Source: CAYJAB01 sp964368305
GTDB lineage: Bacteria > Bacillota_I > Bacilli_A > Erysipelotrichales > Erysipelotrichaceae
Reading direction: 5' to 3'
Length of the DNA: 64,000 bases
NCBI GenBank assembly: GCA_964368305.1
Contig: CAYJAB010000006.1
Location: 1 to 64,000, forward strand
Below the pieces are notes generated by a model, which ran no database searches, was not told the origin of the DNA, and saw only the letters and a program-made list of their open reading frames with translations. The translations under genes and the position numbers were made by a program. Positions 1-10,000 of this stretch are shown here, piece by piece (the first letter of the stretch is position 1; each line of letters begins with the position of its first letter).

Positions 1-404
1 AAGAATACAACTAAGTGAGGAACACCTACTTGACGAGCAAGAAGGATATGTTCACGAGTTTGAGGCATTGGTCCATCAGTTGCAGCAACAACTAAGATAC
101 CACCATCCATTTGAGCTGCACCAGTAATCATGTTTTTTACGTAGTCAGCATGTCCTGGACAGTCAACGTGCGCGTAGTGACGTGTTTCTGTTTGGTACTC
201 AACGTGAGCAGTGTTAATAGTGATCCCTCTAGCTTTTTCTTCAGGTGCACCATCGATTTGATCGTAGTTACGAACTTCTGATAAACCTTTGTCAGCTAAT
301 ACTTTTGTAATCGCAGCAGTTAATGTTGTTTTACCATGGTCAACGTGACCAATTGTTCCAATATTAACATGTGTTTTTGATCTGTCAAATTTTTGTTTTG
401 CCAT
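1..404 (-). CDS. tuf: Elongation factor Tu (partial, 3' end outside window)
   Basis: EF-Tu is the GTPase that delivers aminoacyl-tRNA to the ribosomal A site. Only the N-terminal 134 codons or so are in the window. The start codon is at 402-404, with AGGAGG at 415-420 as ribosome binding site. The reading begins MAKQKFDRSKTHVNIGT and carries the G1 loop GHVDHGKTT, the switch I region RGITINTAHVEY and the G3 motif DCPGHADY, all typical of bacterial EF-Tu. It follows fusA by 85 bases on the same strand, the usual last position of the str operon. The 3' end runs off the left edge of the window. Confidence 0.98.
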   Translation of the reverse strand, partial: MAKQKFDRSKTHVNIGTIGHVDHGKTTLTAAITKVLADKGLSEVRNYDQIDGAPEEKARGITINTAHVEYQTETRHYAHVDCPGHADYVKNMITGAAQMDGGILVVAATDGPMPQTREHILLARQVGVPHLVVF

Positions 405-489
405 TTTGCAAATTCCTCCTGTTAATTTTTTTTAAAAGTCAATACTATTTTAAAATAAACAACCTAATAAATCAATGTATTATGGTTTA

Positions 490-2559
490 TTATTTTTCTT
501 TTTTTGCTACTTTTTCTACAATACTCTTAGGTACTTCAGAATAGTGGTCAAATTGCATTGAGTAATTTCCACGACCTTGAGTATAAGAACGTAAGTCAGT
601 AGCGTATCCAAACATTTCTGAAAGTGGGATCATCGCTTTAACAGCAATTGCATTTCCTCTTTCTTCTTGGTCTTGGATTTGTCCACGTCTAGAAGAAACA
701 TCTCCCATAACGCTTCCTAAATATTCAGTTGGAGCAACAACTTCAACTGCCATAATCGGTTCTAAAAGAACTGGATTACATTTTTTAGCAGCCTCTTTTA
801 AAGACATACTTGCAGCAACCTTAAACGCCATTTCACTTGAATCGACATCATGGTATGAACCATCAAATAATGTTGCTTTAATATCGATGATTGGATATCC
901 TGCAATTAAACCGTTTGGTAACGCAGCAACTAATCCTTCCATAGATGGTTTGATAAATTCTTTTGGAACTGTTCCACCAACTACAGCATCAATAAATTCA
1001 AATCCTTTACCTTCATTAGGCTCAAATTTGATCCAAACGTGACCGAATTGTCCACGTCCACCAGATTGTCTAACAAATTTCCCTTCACATTCTGCAGCAG
1101 TGCGGATTGTTTCACGGTATGCAACTTGTGGAGCACCAACGTTTGCTTCAACTTTGAATTCACGTTTCATTCTATCAACGATGATATCTAAGTGTAACTC
1201 ACCCATACCAGCAATGATCGTTTGACCCGTTTCTGGATTTGTGAATGTTCTAAATGTTGGATCTTCTTCAGCAAGTTTGCTTAATGCTAAACTCATTTTG
1301 TCTTGATCACCTTTAGATTTTGGTTCTAAAGATAATTCAATAACTGGCTCTGGGAAAACCATTGATTCAAGAATGATTGGACTTTTCTCTTCACATAAAG
1401 TATCTCCAGTTGTAGTAGATTTTAAACCTACAGCAGCTGCGATATCCCCTGCAAATACTTCAGGGATTTCTTGTCTGTGATTCGCATGCATTTGCATGAT
1501 ACGTCCGAAACGTTCTCTTTGGTCTTTTGTAGCATTTAATACATAAGATCCTGATTTACATGTTCCAGAATATACACGGAAGAATGTTAAACGACCTACA
1601 AATGGGTCAGTCATAACTTTAAATGCTAAAGCAGCAAATGGAGAAGAATCGCTAGCTTCACGCACAGCTTCAGTTCCATCTTCTAATGTTCCTGTAATTG
1701 CAGGTACATCAAGTGGGCTAGGTAAGTAATCAACAACAGCATCAAGCATTGCAACTACACCTTTGTTTTTATAAGCAGCCCCGCACATTACTGGGAAGAA
1801 TTCCCCAGAACATACACCTTTTCTAATTGCGTTTTTGATTTCTTCAATAGTAGGTTCTTCACCTTCTAAAACTTTCATCATTAACTCTTCATCGTAATCA
1901 GAAATCATTTCTAATAACTGTAAACGATATTCTTCAACGCTATCTTTCATATCCGCAGGAATTTCATCCGTGATTGTATCATTTTTTCCTGTAGGATCTG
2001 TAAATAAACGAACTTTTCTTTCAATAATATCGATTAATCCGCTGAAATCAGCTTCAGTACCGATTGGTAATTGAATTGGACAAGCTTTTGCCCCAAGTCT
2101 TGAAGAAATTGTACGAACTGACATATAGAAGTCTGCTCCAGTCGCATCCATTTTATTTACGAATACAACACGAGGTACTCCATAAGTCGTCGCTTGTCTC
2201 CAAACTGTTTCAGTTTGAGGTTCAACACCTGATTTCGCATCAAGCACTGTAACTGCACCGTCAAGCACACGAAGAGATCTTTCTACTTCTACTGTAAAGT
2301 CTACGTGACCTGGAGTATCGATAATATTGATACGGTTTCCACGCCATGCAGCAGTTGTTGCAGCAGATGTAATTGTAATCCCACGTTCTTGTTCTTGAGC
2401 CATCCAGTCCATTGTAGCTGTTCCATCATGAGTCTCACCAATTTTGTGTGTTCTACCTGTGTAGAATAAGATACGCTCAGTCGTTGTTGTTTTACCAGCA
2501 TCGATATGAGCCATAATCCCGATATTTCTAGTATTTGCTAATGAATATTCACGTGACAT
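490..2559 (-). CDS. fusA: Elongation factor G
   Basis: EF-G is the translational GTPase that drives tRNA-mRNA translocation and, with RRF, ribosome recycling. The protein has 689 residues, normal for bacterial EF-G. The N-terminal G domain shows AHIDAGKTTTTERIL (G1), the switch region QERGITITSAATT, DTPGHVDFT (G3) and NKMD (G4). Domains II-V follow, with the domain IV segment GGRGQFGHVWIKFEP and a C-terminal domain V containing MGDVSSRRGQI. It lies 17 bases after rpsG and upstream of tuf, the standard str operon order, so co-transcription from the rpsL promoter is likely. Nothing is unusual about it. Confidence 0.99.
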   Translation of the reverse strand: MSREYSLANTRNIGIMAHIDAGKTTTTERILFYTGRTHKIGETHDGTATMDWMAQEQERGITITSAATTAAWRGNRINIIDTPGHVDFTVEVERSLRVLDGAVTVLDAKSGVEPQTETVWRQATTYGVPRVVFVNKMDATGADFYMSVRTISSRLGAKACPIQLPIGTEADFSGLIDIIERKVRLFTDPTGKNDTITDEIPADMKDSVEEYRLQLLEMISDYDEELMMKVLEGEEPTIEEIKNAIRKGVCSGEFFPVMCGAAYKNKGVVAMLDAVVDYLPSPLDVPAITGTLEDGTEAVREASDSSPFAALAFKVMTDPFVGRLTFFRVYSGTCKSGSYVLNATKDQRERFGRIMQMHANHRQEIPEVFAGDIAAAVGLKSTTTGDTLCEEKSPIILESMVFPEPVIELSLEPKSKGDQDKMSLALSKLAEEDPTFRTFTNPETGQTIIAGMGELHLDIIVDRMKREFKVEANVGAPQVAYRETIRTAAECEGKFVRQSGGRGQFGHVWIKFEPNEGKGFEFIDAVVGGTVPKEFIKPSMEGLVAALPNGLIAGYPIIDIKATLFDGSYHDVDSSEMAFKVAASMSLKEAAKKCNPVLLEPIMAVEVVAPTEYLGSVMGDVSSRRGQIQDQEERGNAIAVKAMIPLSEMFGYATDLRSYTQGRGNYSMQFDHYSEVPKSIVEKVAKKEK

Positions 2560-2576
2560 AGTTCAAATACTCCTTC

Positions 2577-3047
2577 TTACCAACGGTAATGAGCGAATGC
2601 TTTATTAGCTTCAGCCATTTTATGGATATCATCACGTTTTTTAACAGATGCTCCACTTCCATTAGCCGCATCCATAATTTCAGCAGCTAAGCGTTGTTCC
2701 ATAGTTTTTTCACTTCTTAATCTAGCGTAGTTTACAACCCAACGTAACCCTAAAGTTAAACGTCTTTCTTGAGAAACTTCCACTGGTACTTGGTAGTTTG
2801 ATCCACCAACACGACGTAATTTAAGTTCTAACATAGGCATAACATTTGCTAATGCTTGGTCAAATACTTCCATTGGTTGACGTCCTGTTTTTTCTTCAAT
2901 AATATCAAACGCGTTATACAAAATCGATTGAGCGACACCTTTTTTACCGTCGATCATGATTTTGTTAATTAAACGTGTTACAAGCTTTGAGTTGTAAATT
3001 GGATCAACCAATACATCTCTTTTTGCTATATGTCCTTTTCTTGGCAT
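2577..3047 (-). CDS. rpsG: 30S ribosomal protein S7
   Basis: S7 is a primary 16S rRNA-binding protein that nucleates assembly of the 30S head and sits near the E site. The 156-residue sequence begins MPRKGHIAKRDVLVDP, with the typical SKLVTRLINKIMIDGKKG and RVGGSNYQVPVEV segments, and ends AFAHYRW. Length and sequence are canonical. AGGAGG-like bases just upstream of the start (about 3055-3060) serve as ribosome binding site. It lies between rpsL (29 bases upstream) and fusA (17 bases downstream). Confidence 0.99.
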   Translation of the reverse strand: MPRKGHIAKRDVLVDPIYNSKLVTRLINKIMIDGKKGVAQSILYNAFDIIEEKTGRQPMEVFDQALANVMPMLELKLRRVGGSNYQVPVEVSQERRLTLGLRWVVNYARLRSEKTMEQRLAAEIMDAANGSGASVKKRDDIHKMAEANKAFAHYRW

Positions 3048-3075
3048 TTTAATTTCCTCCTGTCATGTTTCGCGG

Positions 3076-3498
3076 CTAGTTAGCAGCGGCTTTCGGTTTT
3101 TTAGCACCGTATAATGAACGACTTTGTTTACGTTCGTTAACTCCTGCACAGTCTAATGTACCACGGATAATGTGGTAACGTACCCCAGGTAAATCTTTAA
3201 CACGACCACCACGAATCATAACAACGCTATGTTCCTGAAGGTTATGTCCAATTCCTGGAATATAAGCAGTAACTTCCATTCCATTACTTAAACGTACACG
3301 CGCATATTTACGTAACGCTGAGTTTGGTTTTTTAGGTGTCATCGTCCCAACACGAGTACATACCCCACGTTTTTGTGGTGATGCTAAGTTTGTGGCAACA
3401 CTTTTTTGTGAGTTGTATCCTCTGTTTAAAGCTGGTGATTTAGATTTCCAAACTTTGTTTGTACGACTTTTACGAACTAATTGGTTAATAGTTGGCAT
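3076..3498 (-). CDS. rpsL: 30S ribosomal protein S12
   Basis: S12 lies in the decoding centre of the 30S subunit and is the classic site of streptomycin-resistance changes. I start it at 3498 (MPTINQLVRKSR), the conserved N terminus of the family, giving 140 residues. AAGGAGA at about 3504-3510 fits this start. An in-frame ATG at 3522 would add eight residues not found in S12. The sequence carries TPKKPNSALRKYARVRL and the decoding-loop segment GVRYHIIRGTLD, with Lys at the classic streptomycin positions (KPNS and VKDLPG regions). It is the first gene of the str operon, downstream of a strong promoter at 3597-3625. Confidence 0.98.
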   Translation of the reverse strand: MPTINQLVRKSRTNKVWKSKSPALNRGYNSQKSVATNLASPQKRGVCTRVGTMTPKKPNSALRKYARVRLSNGMEVTAYIPGIGHNLQEHSVVMIRGGRVKDLPGVRYHIIRGTLDCAGVNERKQSRSLYGAKKPKAAAN

Positions 3499-3596
3499 AA
3501 TAATCTCCTTTCTTACTTGCACACACTTCCTGGTGTGTCTAACTTTTCCTAAAATATAGTTCCCTCTTTGGAAACATATCTTACATAAGCTTATTT

Positions 3597-3625
3597 ATTC
3601 TATAATTAATAGAACAAGAAGTCAA
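3597..3625 (-). promoter_or_regulatory. Sigma-A promoter of the str operon (rpsL)
   Basis: Read on the minus strand, TTGACT (3620-3625) is followed by a 17-base spacer and TAGAAT (3597-3602). This is a close match to the vegetative sigma factor consensus with ideal spacing, about 100 bases upstream of the rpsL start. It gives a leader of roughly 90 nucleotides. A short hairpin-forming segment lies in that leader (around 3530-3540), but I cannot assign it to a known leader family. Confidence 0.8.
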
Positions 3626-3724
3626 TAGTAAACACACAATTTATCAATATTTTATAATATTATTTAAGCGCAAATATAGTATAATACATATAGTATATAA
3701 AAAAAAGAAAAAAAGGAGCATTTT

Positions 3725-5332
3725 ATGAAAAATACACCCAATATCCTCTTAATTACTTGTGACCAACTAAGATTTGATTATATTAAGTCTTATGGTGCAG
3801 ATTTTATGCAAACACCACACATCGATGCACTTGCAGACGATGGCTGTTTATTTGAAAACTGCTACTCCTTAAACCCTGTTTGTATTCCAGCACGCTACAA
3901 TATTTTAACAGGACTTACTGCACGTCATCATGGATTTGATGATAACTACTTCGGAGATATGGCGAAAAACGTTCCATACTATCTACCGACCTTTCCACAA
4001 ATTTTATCTGACGGTGGATATGAGACCATCGCAATTGGTAAGTTACACTTTCAACCTGAACGTCGATTAAGTGGTTTTGATTTCTTCTATAATATGAATG
4101 AAATTGCACACACAAGAGAATCCGATGATTACCATATGTTTTTAAAAGAGAACGGATATGGACACATAGACAGTCCACATGGTGTTAGAACATGTCTTTA
4201 TATGCAACCACAACAATCTTTACTTCCATTAAATCTTCATGGTTCATGCTATGTTGCAGATAAAGCAATCGAATATTTTAATACTGTAAGAAATAGAAAA
4301 CCATTTATGATGTGGGCAAGCTTTATCCACCCACATCCACCCCTAAATGTACCACAAGGTTGGGAAGATATGTATAAAGATAAAATTCCAGAACCTGTAA
4401 AATCAAAAACACCTCTGTCGACACTTGCAAAAGAGAACATTGCTTTAGGATGTTTAGAAGATGCGGACACTTTAAAAAGAACACGTGAACTTTATGCATC
4501 CTGTATTTCATTTGTCGATCATAATATCGGAAGAATGATTGAAACACTAAAACAACTTGATATGTACGACAATACTGTTATCTTATTTACAAGTGACCAT
4601 GGTGAAATGTTAGGAGACCTTGGTACATTTCAAAAATTCTTAGCATACGATGCATCCGCAAAAGTTCCTATGATTTTAAAACCTTCAAAAGAAATGCACG
4701 TAAATAAAAGAGAGTCTGCATTTGTTGACTTAAATGATATTTTACCTACTTTCTTAGATATCGCTAAACTGAAATATCCAGACAAATATGAACTGTATGG
4801 GGAGAGCTTATTACAACTTGAAGGTACAAAAAATAGATTATACCAATATGCAGAATTTCAAAAAAACAACAAACGTTGGTGCATGATTCGCGATAAACAA
4901 TATAAATATATTTACTATTACGGCGATGATGACCAACTATTTGATATGATCAATGACCCATCTGAAACAATCAATCTTTTATACAACAATAAAGATAGTT
5001 CCATTATTGAAATAAAAGAAAGACTTAAAAAAATCTTATTAGCCTATGAAAAAAGATATGGACTGCCAGATTCTATTGAAAACGGAACGTTCAAACCATT
5101 TGAAAAGTATGAACTATTCCACTACTTTGAAACAAATGGTCCAAAATTCGTTAATATGATTCAAGATGAAGAAGAAAAAAAGAATATGATGCCATACGAT
5201 GAAGAAATCCTACAAGCAATTAAAAATGAAAAAGTCGTTAAACTTGATTCAAACCATACATATGAAATTTTAAAAACACTTGGATGGAGTGATGAAAAAA
5301 TCTCTAAACTTATCTCAGACTCTAAAAAATAA
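3725..5332 (+). CDS. Sulfatase, Cys-type (alkaline phosphatase superfamily)
   Basis: Type I sulfatases hydrolyse sulfate esters, for example on glycans, using a formylglycine made from Cys or Ser. This 535-residue protein starts TPNILLITCDQLRFDYIKSYG, with the metal-binding Asp of the family. The maturation motif CIPAR begins at Cys53, so the enzyme would need anSME or FGE-type maturation; neither gene is in the window. Further motifs are FIHPHPPLNVP and the second metal site TSDHGEMLGDLG. No signal peptide is visible, so it is probably cytoplasmic and acts on imported sulfated sugars or small molecules. The substrate cannot be read from the sequence; phosphonate monoester hydrolase-like activity is an alternative. 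It is transcribed divergently from rpsL and convergently with the DUF2130 gene. A TATAAT at 3680-3685 is a likely -10, and AAGGAG lies just before the start. Confidence 0.88.
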   Translation: MKNTPNILLITCDQLRFDYIKSYGADFMQTPHIDALADDGCLFENCYSLNPVCIPARYNILTGLTARHHGFDDNYFGDMAKNVPYYLPTFPQILSDGGYETIAIGKLHFQPERRLSGFDFFYNMNEIAHTRESDDYHMFLKENGYGHIDSPHGVRTCLYMQPQQSLLPLNLHGSCYVADKAIEYFNTVRNRKPFMMWASFIHPHPPLNVPQGWEDMYKDKIPEPVKSKTPLSTLAKENIALGCLEDADTLKRTRELYASCISFVDHNIGRMIETLKQLDMYDNTVILFTSDHGEMLGDLGTFQKFLAYDASAKVPMILKPSKEMHVNKRESAFVDLNDILPTFLDIAKLKYPDKYELYGESLLQLEGTKNRLYQYAEFQKNNKRWCMIRDKQYKYIYYYGDDDQLFDMINDPSETINLLYNNKDSSIIEIKERLKKILLAYEKRYGLPDSIENGTFKPFEKYELFHYFETNGPKFVNMIQDEEEKKNMMPYDEEILQAIKNEKVVKLDSNHTYEILKTLGWSDEKISKLISDSKK

Positions 5333-5334
5333 AG

Positions 5335-5366
5335 AAATGCTGTATCTTAAGATACAGCATTTTTTC
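5335..5366. terminator. Bidirectional rho-independent terminator between sulfatase and DUF2130 genes
   Basis: A perfect 12-bp stem (5335-5346 with 5351-5362) surrounds a TTAA loop and is followed on the plus strand by a T run. On the minus strand the stem is followed by TTTCTTTATTTT, so it can serve both convergent genes. It starts two bases after the sulfatase stop codon. Confidence 0.88.
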
Positions 5367-6692
5367 TTATTTGTTTTCTAAATCCTTAAATTTTTCTGCC
5401 ATTGTCGGATTATTTTTCACTAACTTCTTAACTGTTAAATCTTGTGCTTTATCATTTGCAATTCTTAAATTTTTATCACTCAACAACAATGCATCCTTTG
5501 CCTTTTGAAGACGTTTCATCGTCTCATCAATTTCTTTAATCGCATCATTGAAACGATCGCTTGCTAAACGATAATTACGCCCAAAACTATCCTTAAACTC
5601 ATTCATTTGACTTTCAAAATTAGAAATATCAATATTTTGATTTTTCACTTCCATGAGTTCTTCCTGATAACGCATTGAATTTTTTGCAGCATTTCTTAAT
5701 AAAGTAATCATCGGTATAAAAAATTGAGGTCTAATGACATACATTTTTGGATATTTATGCGAAACATCAACAATTCCATTATTATAATATTCATTATCTG
5801 CTTCAAGTAATGAAACCAATACCGCATATTCACAGTTTTTTTCTTTGCGATCTTTATCTAATTCTTTAAAGAAATCCTCATTTCTTTTTTTACTTGCTGT
5901 CGCATCGCTTTCGTTTTTCATTTCAAACATAATAGAAATATACTCCACATTATTTTGAGAAAAATCTTTAAAAATATAATCCCCTTTACTTCCAGTTCTT
6001 GCATCGTTGTCTTTTTCAAAATATGCATTTTGAAACCCTGTATGTCTTAGTTGATTAAACATAATCTCACAATGCTGTTCTAAATTTTCTCCTACTAACT
6101 TTGTAGACTGTCTTGCTTTTAAGTCTTTATAAAACCCTATTTGAATGTCCTTTTCATCTAATTTATCTTTATAACTATTTTCAAGATTTCTAACTTCTAA
6201 AGTATGAGAAGACTTTAAACCTTCTTTTTCTAATTTTAAAGAATGAATTTCAAGTTCTTTCTCATTTAATTTTGCTTCTACTTTAGAAACTTCTTCTTTA
6301 ACAGCAAGTTGTTTTTCTTGATTTGAAGCATCTAATCTACTCTTTAATTTTTCAATTTCTACGATCAATTCAGATGTACTTTTTTCAAGATGTATTTTAG
6401 CATTTACATTTGCAAGTTGCAGTTGTGTTTGTTTTTCACTTTCAACGATATTCAATTGAGATTTTAAACGATCAATTTCTTGTTGAGATTGATTTAATTT
6501 CCCTTCTAAATTTCTTTGTGTTTGTTCTTTTATTAAGTTAAGTTCCGCTTGTTTTGCATCTTGGATGCTTTTAACACGTACCTCCAATTCTTTTTGAAAT
6601 TCATTATCACGTACTTGTCCTGCAATTGCGACATATTGTGATTCATCTACTTTAAAAACCTCTTTACAATTTGGACATTTTATTTCATTCAT
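5367..6692 (-). CDS. DUF2130 family coiled-coil protein
   Basis: The biochemical function is unknown; the family is known as DUF2130 and has sometimes been labelled topoisomerase-like. The start is placed at 6692 (MNEIKCPNCKEVFKV), with GGAGG at about 6700-6704; an upstream in-frame ATG at 6707 overlaps that ribosome binding site. An N-terminal single CPNC half of a zinc ribbon is followed by a long Glu/Lys/Gln-rich coiled coil (about residues 25-200). The C-terminal globular part has a MFEMKNESD segment that resembles the E-x-K core of PD-(D/E)XK nucleases. The nuclease link is inference. The gene is monocistronic, with its own promoter at 6715-6743 and the shared terminator downstream. Confidence 0.82.
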   Translation of the reverse strand: MNEIKCPNCKEVFKVDESQYVAIAGQVRDNEFQKELEVRVKSIQDAKQAELNLIKEQTQRNLEGKLNQSQQEIDRLKSQLNIVESEKQTQLQLANVNAKIHLEKSTSELIVEIEKLKSRLDASNQEKQLAVKEEVSKVEAKLNEKELEIHSLKLEKEGLKSSHTLEVRNLENSYKDKLDEKDIQIGFYKDLKARQSTKLVGENLEQHCEIMFNQLRHTGFQNAYFEKDNDARTGSKGDYIFKDFSQNNVEYISIMFEMKNESDATASKKRNEDFFKELDKDRKEKNCEYAVLVSLLEADNEYYNNGIVDVSHKYPKMYVIRPQFFIPMITLLRNAAKNSMRYQEELMEVKNQNIDISNFESQMNEFKDSFGRNYRLASDRFNDAIKEIDETMKRLQKAKDALLLSDKNLRIANDKAQDLTVKKLVKNNPTMAEKFKDLENK

Positions 6693-6714
6693 ATATAATC
6701 CTCCCATTTTTTTA

Positions 6715-6743
6715 ATTATCCCATATCAATTCATTCAATACAA
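6715..6743 (-). promoter_or_regulatory. Promoter of the DUF2130 gene
   Basis: On the minus strand, TTGTAT (6738-6743), a 17-base spacer and GATAAT (6715-6720) lie just upstream of the ribosome binding site. The leader would be short. Confidence 0.6.
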
Positions 6744-6984
6744 CATAGAAGTACCTACCGATAATGTAAAATGGATGCGTAAAGAAAATAATTAATCAGA
6801 TATACTATCGTTATGAGAATTAGAAATGGATTTATTGCATAAACATCTTACACAAAAGTATATTCTATTAATAACTTAATTACTTATGTAGAAACATAAA
6901 TTAAATCTTAAAGCATCTGATTCTTCATCATAAAAAGGTGAAGCGATTGAGACAAAAGAAGAACTTGACACTAAGGTACCATAT
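6744..6984. other. Gene-free stretch between DUF2130 and rpoC
   Basis: This stretch is the body of the roughly 330-base gap between the DUF2130 gene and rpoC. I see no convincing gene. A short plus-strand frame from 6937 to about 7011 has a coding-like composition (repeated Glu, Lys and Asp) but no start, no ribosome binding site and a stop just upstream. It runs into the rpoC terminator. It may be a decayed gene end. A small TTATGT/ACATAA inverted repeat lies near 6882-6897. Confidence 0.5.
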
Positions 6985-7012
6985 AAAAAAGACCTTGATT
7001 ACTCAAGGTCTT
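6985..7012 (-). terminator. Rho-independent terminator of the rpoBC operon
   Basis: On the minus strand a 10-bp perfect stem (7003-7012 with 6989-6998) with a 4-base loop is followed by a run of T. It lies six bases after the rpoC stop codon. Confidence 0.92.
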
Positions 7013-7018
7013 CATTTA

Positions 7019-10000
7019 TTATTCGAATTCTTCGTTTACTTCTTCTTCAATTACTTCAACATCTGCTTCATCTACAACAATTTCTTCTTGTACTTCATCA
7101 GTTGTCTCTTCATTTGCTAAAGTAATACGCGTTACTTCTTCAGGTAATCCTGCTTCATCTTCCACTGCATTGCGCTCTTCACGTTCTTCATGTAAGATTG
7201 CTGCAAGTTTTTTGATTTCCTCTGTTGATTCACGATATTCATCATATCCTGTACCAGCTGGAATTAATTTACCAATAATTACATTTTCTTTTAATCCCAT
7301 TAAGTTATCTACTTTACCTTTAATTGCTGCTTCAGTTAATACTTTCGTTGTTTCTTGGAAACTTGCTGCTGATAAGAATGAATCTGTTTCAACAGAAGCT
7401 TTAGAAATTCCTAATAATACCGGACCAAATTTAACTGGATTTTTCCCAGATAATAATAAGTCTCTATTCAAGTTTGTGATGTTAGATAAACTAATTTGTA
7501 CACCTGCACTCAAGCTTGAATCTGCTGCATCAACTACAACAACTTTTCTTAACATTTGACATACCATAACTTCAATATGTTTATCCGAAATACCGATACC
7601 TTGTGCACCATATACTTTTTGAACTTCTTTAAGTATATAGTTTTGAACAGCATTTACACCTGCTACTTCAAGTAACTCTTTAGGATTTACTGTACCTTCT
7701 GTCAGTTTTTCACCAGCAACAACTTTGTTTCCAACTTTCATCCAGTTTCTAATTGTTTGTTTATGATCTGTTTTATGTTCTAATGTTTCTGTTTCATTCG
7801 CAATAATGATGATATGTCCATTATTGTTTTCATTTTCAGAAATCTCGATAATTTCTCCATCGATTTTAGCCAATAATGCTGCAGATTTTGGACATCTTGC
7901 CTCAAATAGTTCCTCAACACGTGGTAAACCTTGTGTGATATCACTACCACCAGCAACCCCACCTGTATGGAAGTTACGCATTGTTAACTGTGTACCTGGT
8001 TCTCCGATTGATTGAGCAGCCATAATACCTACTGATTCACCTACTTCAACAAGTTTACCTGTAGCCATATTACGTCCATAACATTTTTTACACACACCAT
8101 ATGTACTATCACATGTGAATGCATTTCTGATATAAACTGTTTCTAAGCCAAGGTTTACAATTCTGTTTGCTGTTTGTTCATCAATATATTCGTTTTCCTC
8201 AATGATGATTTCACCAGTTGCAGGATCAACGATTTCTTCTTTAATATATCTTCCAACGATTCTCTCAAACAATGGTTCGATAATTGAATCATCTTTACGA
8301 TCTACTAATGCACTTACTGGATACCCTTTATCTGTTGCACAATCTTCTTCAGATACGACAACATCTTGCGCAACGTCAACTAAACGACGTGTTAAGTAAC
8401 CAGACTCTGCAGTTTTTAAGGCAGTATCTGTTAGACCTTTTCTTACCCCATGCGTCGAGTTAAAGAACTCAGACACGTTTAGACCCTCACGGAAACTTGA
8501 GTAGATAGGCACTTCCATGATTCTTGATTGGTATTCTTGTTTAGACTTAGATTGAGTAGGTTTACCCATAAGTCCACGCATACCAGCAAGCTGTGTAAAG
8601 TGAGATGCATTCCCACGGGCACCAGATGTCGCCATCATGTTAATTGGGTTTTTACGAGGTAAGTTTTCCATTAACTCTTTCCCGATCTCATCTTTAATAT
8701 CGCCCCACAACTTCATCAAGTGTCTTTCCCACTCTTGCGTTGTTAATTTTCCACGTTTGTATAAACGCATCAATTCTGCGGCTTTTTCTTTACCATATTC
8801 TACATAACGTTGTTTGTTTGGTGCAACATTAATATCCGCTAAAGATACTGTCATACCTGCTACAGTAGAATATTTGAATCCCATATCTTTGATTTGGTCC
8901 AAAATAGCACTTGTTTCATCAAGTGTAAACGATTTAAAGATTTCAGCAATAACATTTCCTAAGTTTGATTTTTTGAAATCAGGATTAATCGGTGTATCTT
9001 TTAGATATTCTTTTACATTTACATTTGTTGGTACAAAGAATTTATCTGGAGTTGCTTCAAAGTTTTCCTTTGTAGCTTCAATTAAATATGGATATGTCGA
9101 TGGGAACATTTCATTGAAAATTAATTTCCCAATCGTTGTAATTAATAATTTTTTATTTTGTTCTTCAGTGAAACATGATTTATTCATTGCTGACGCACGA
9201 ATCGCAACACGTGTATGTAAATGCACTTGTTTTGCTTCATAAGCCATTAAAGCTTCATTTCTGTTTCTAAAGATACGTCCTTCATTATCCCCAAACATTC
9301 TCCACATTGCAGCTTGTTCACTATCCCCTAAAAGTTCAAGTAGTTCAGCTTTTTCAAAGAATTCTGCTGCAGATTCTTCCATGTTTAAGTAGAAATTCCC
9401 AAGTACCATATCCTGAGATGGTGTAACGATAGGTTTACCATCTTTTGGACCTAAGATATTGTGAGATCCTAGCATTAAGATTTCAGCTTCCGCACGCGCT
9501 TCTTCAGAAAGTGGTAAATGGACAGCCATTTGGTCACCATCGAAGTCGGCATTAAATGCAGGTGTTACGAGTGGATGAAGACGAATAGCACGCCCTTCCA
9601 CAAGTTTAGGCATAAACGATTGAATACCAAGTCTATGTAATGTAGGTGCACGGTTTAGTAAAACAGGGTGTCCTTTAATTACATCTTCTACAATATCCCA
9701 TACGCGAGGATCTAATTTATCAATTAATTTTTCAGCAGTTTTAGGATTTCCTGCAATACCACGATTCACAATTTCATTAATAACGAATGGTTTGTAAAGC
9801 TGAATAGCCATTTCACGCGGGATACCACATTCAAACATTTTTAAATCTGGTCCAACCGCGATTACTGAACGTCCAGAGAAGTCAACACGTTTACCTAATA
9901 AGTTTTGACGGAAACGTCCTTGTTTCCCTTTTAAACTATGAGATAAAGATTTAAGTGTACGACCACCTGCACCTGTAATTGGTTTACTACGACGTCCGTT

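Noticed and set aside
6938..7120. 60-codon plus-strand frame at 6938-7120
   Set aside because: It crosses the rpoC terminator and the 3' end of rpoC antisense, with no ribosome binding site.
7170..7559. Long antisense open frames inside rpoC, rpoB and eno (for example 7170-7559, 8814-9242, 10053-10433, 11883-12197, 17072-17485)
   Set aside because: They run opposite conserved, full-length genes, have no ribosome binding sites, and their residue composition is the mirror of the sense codons.
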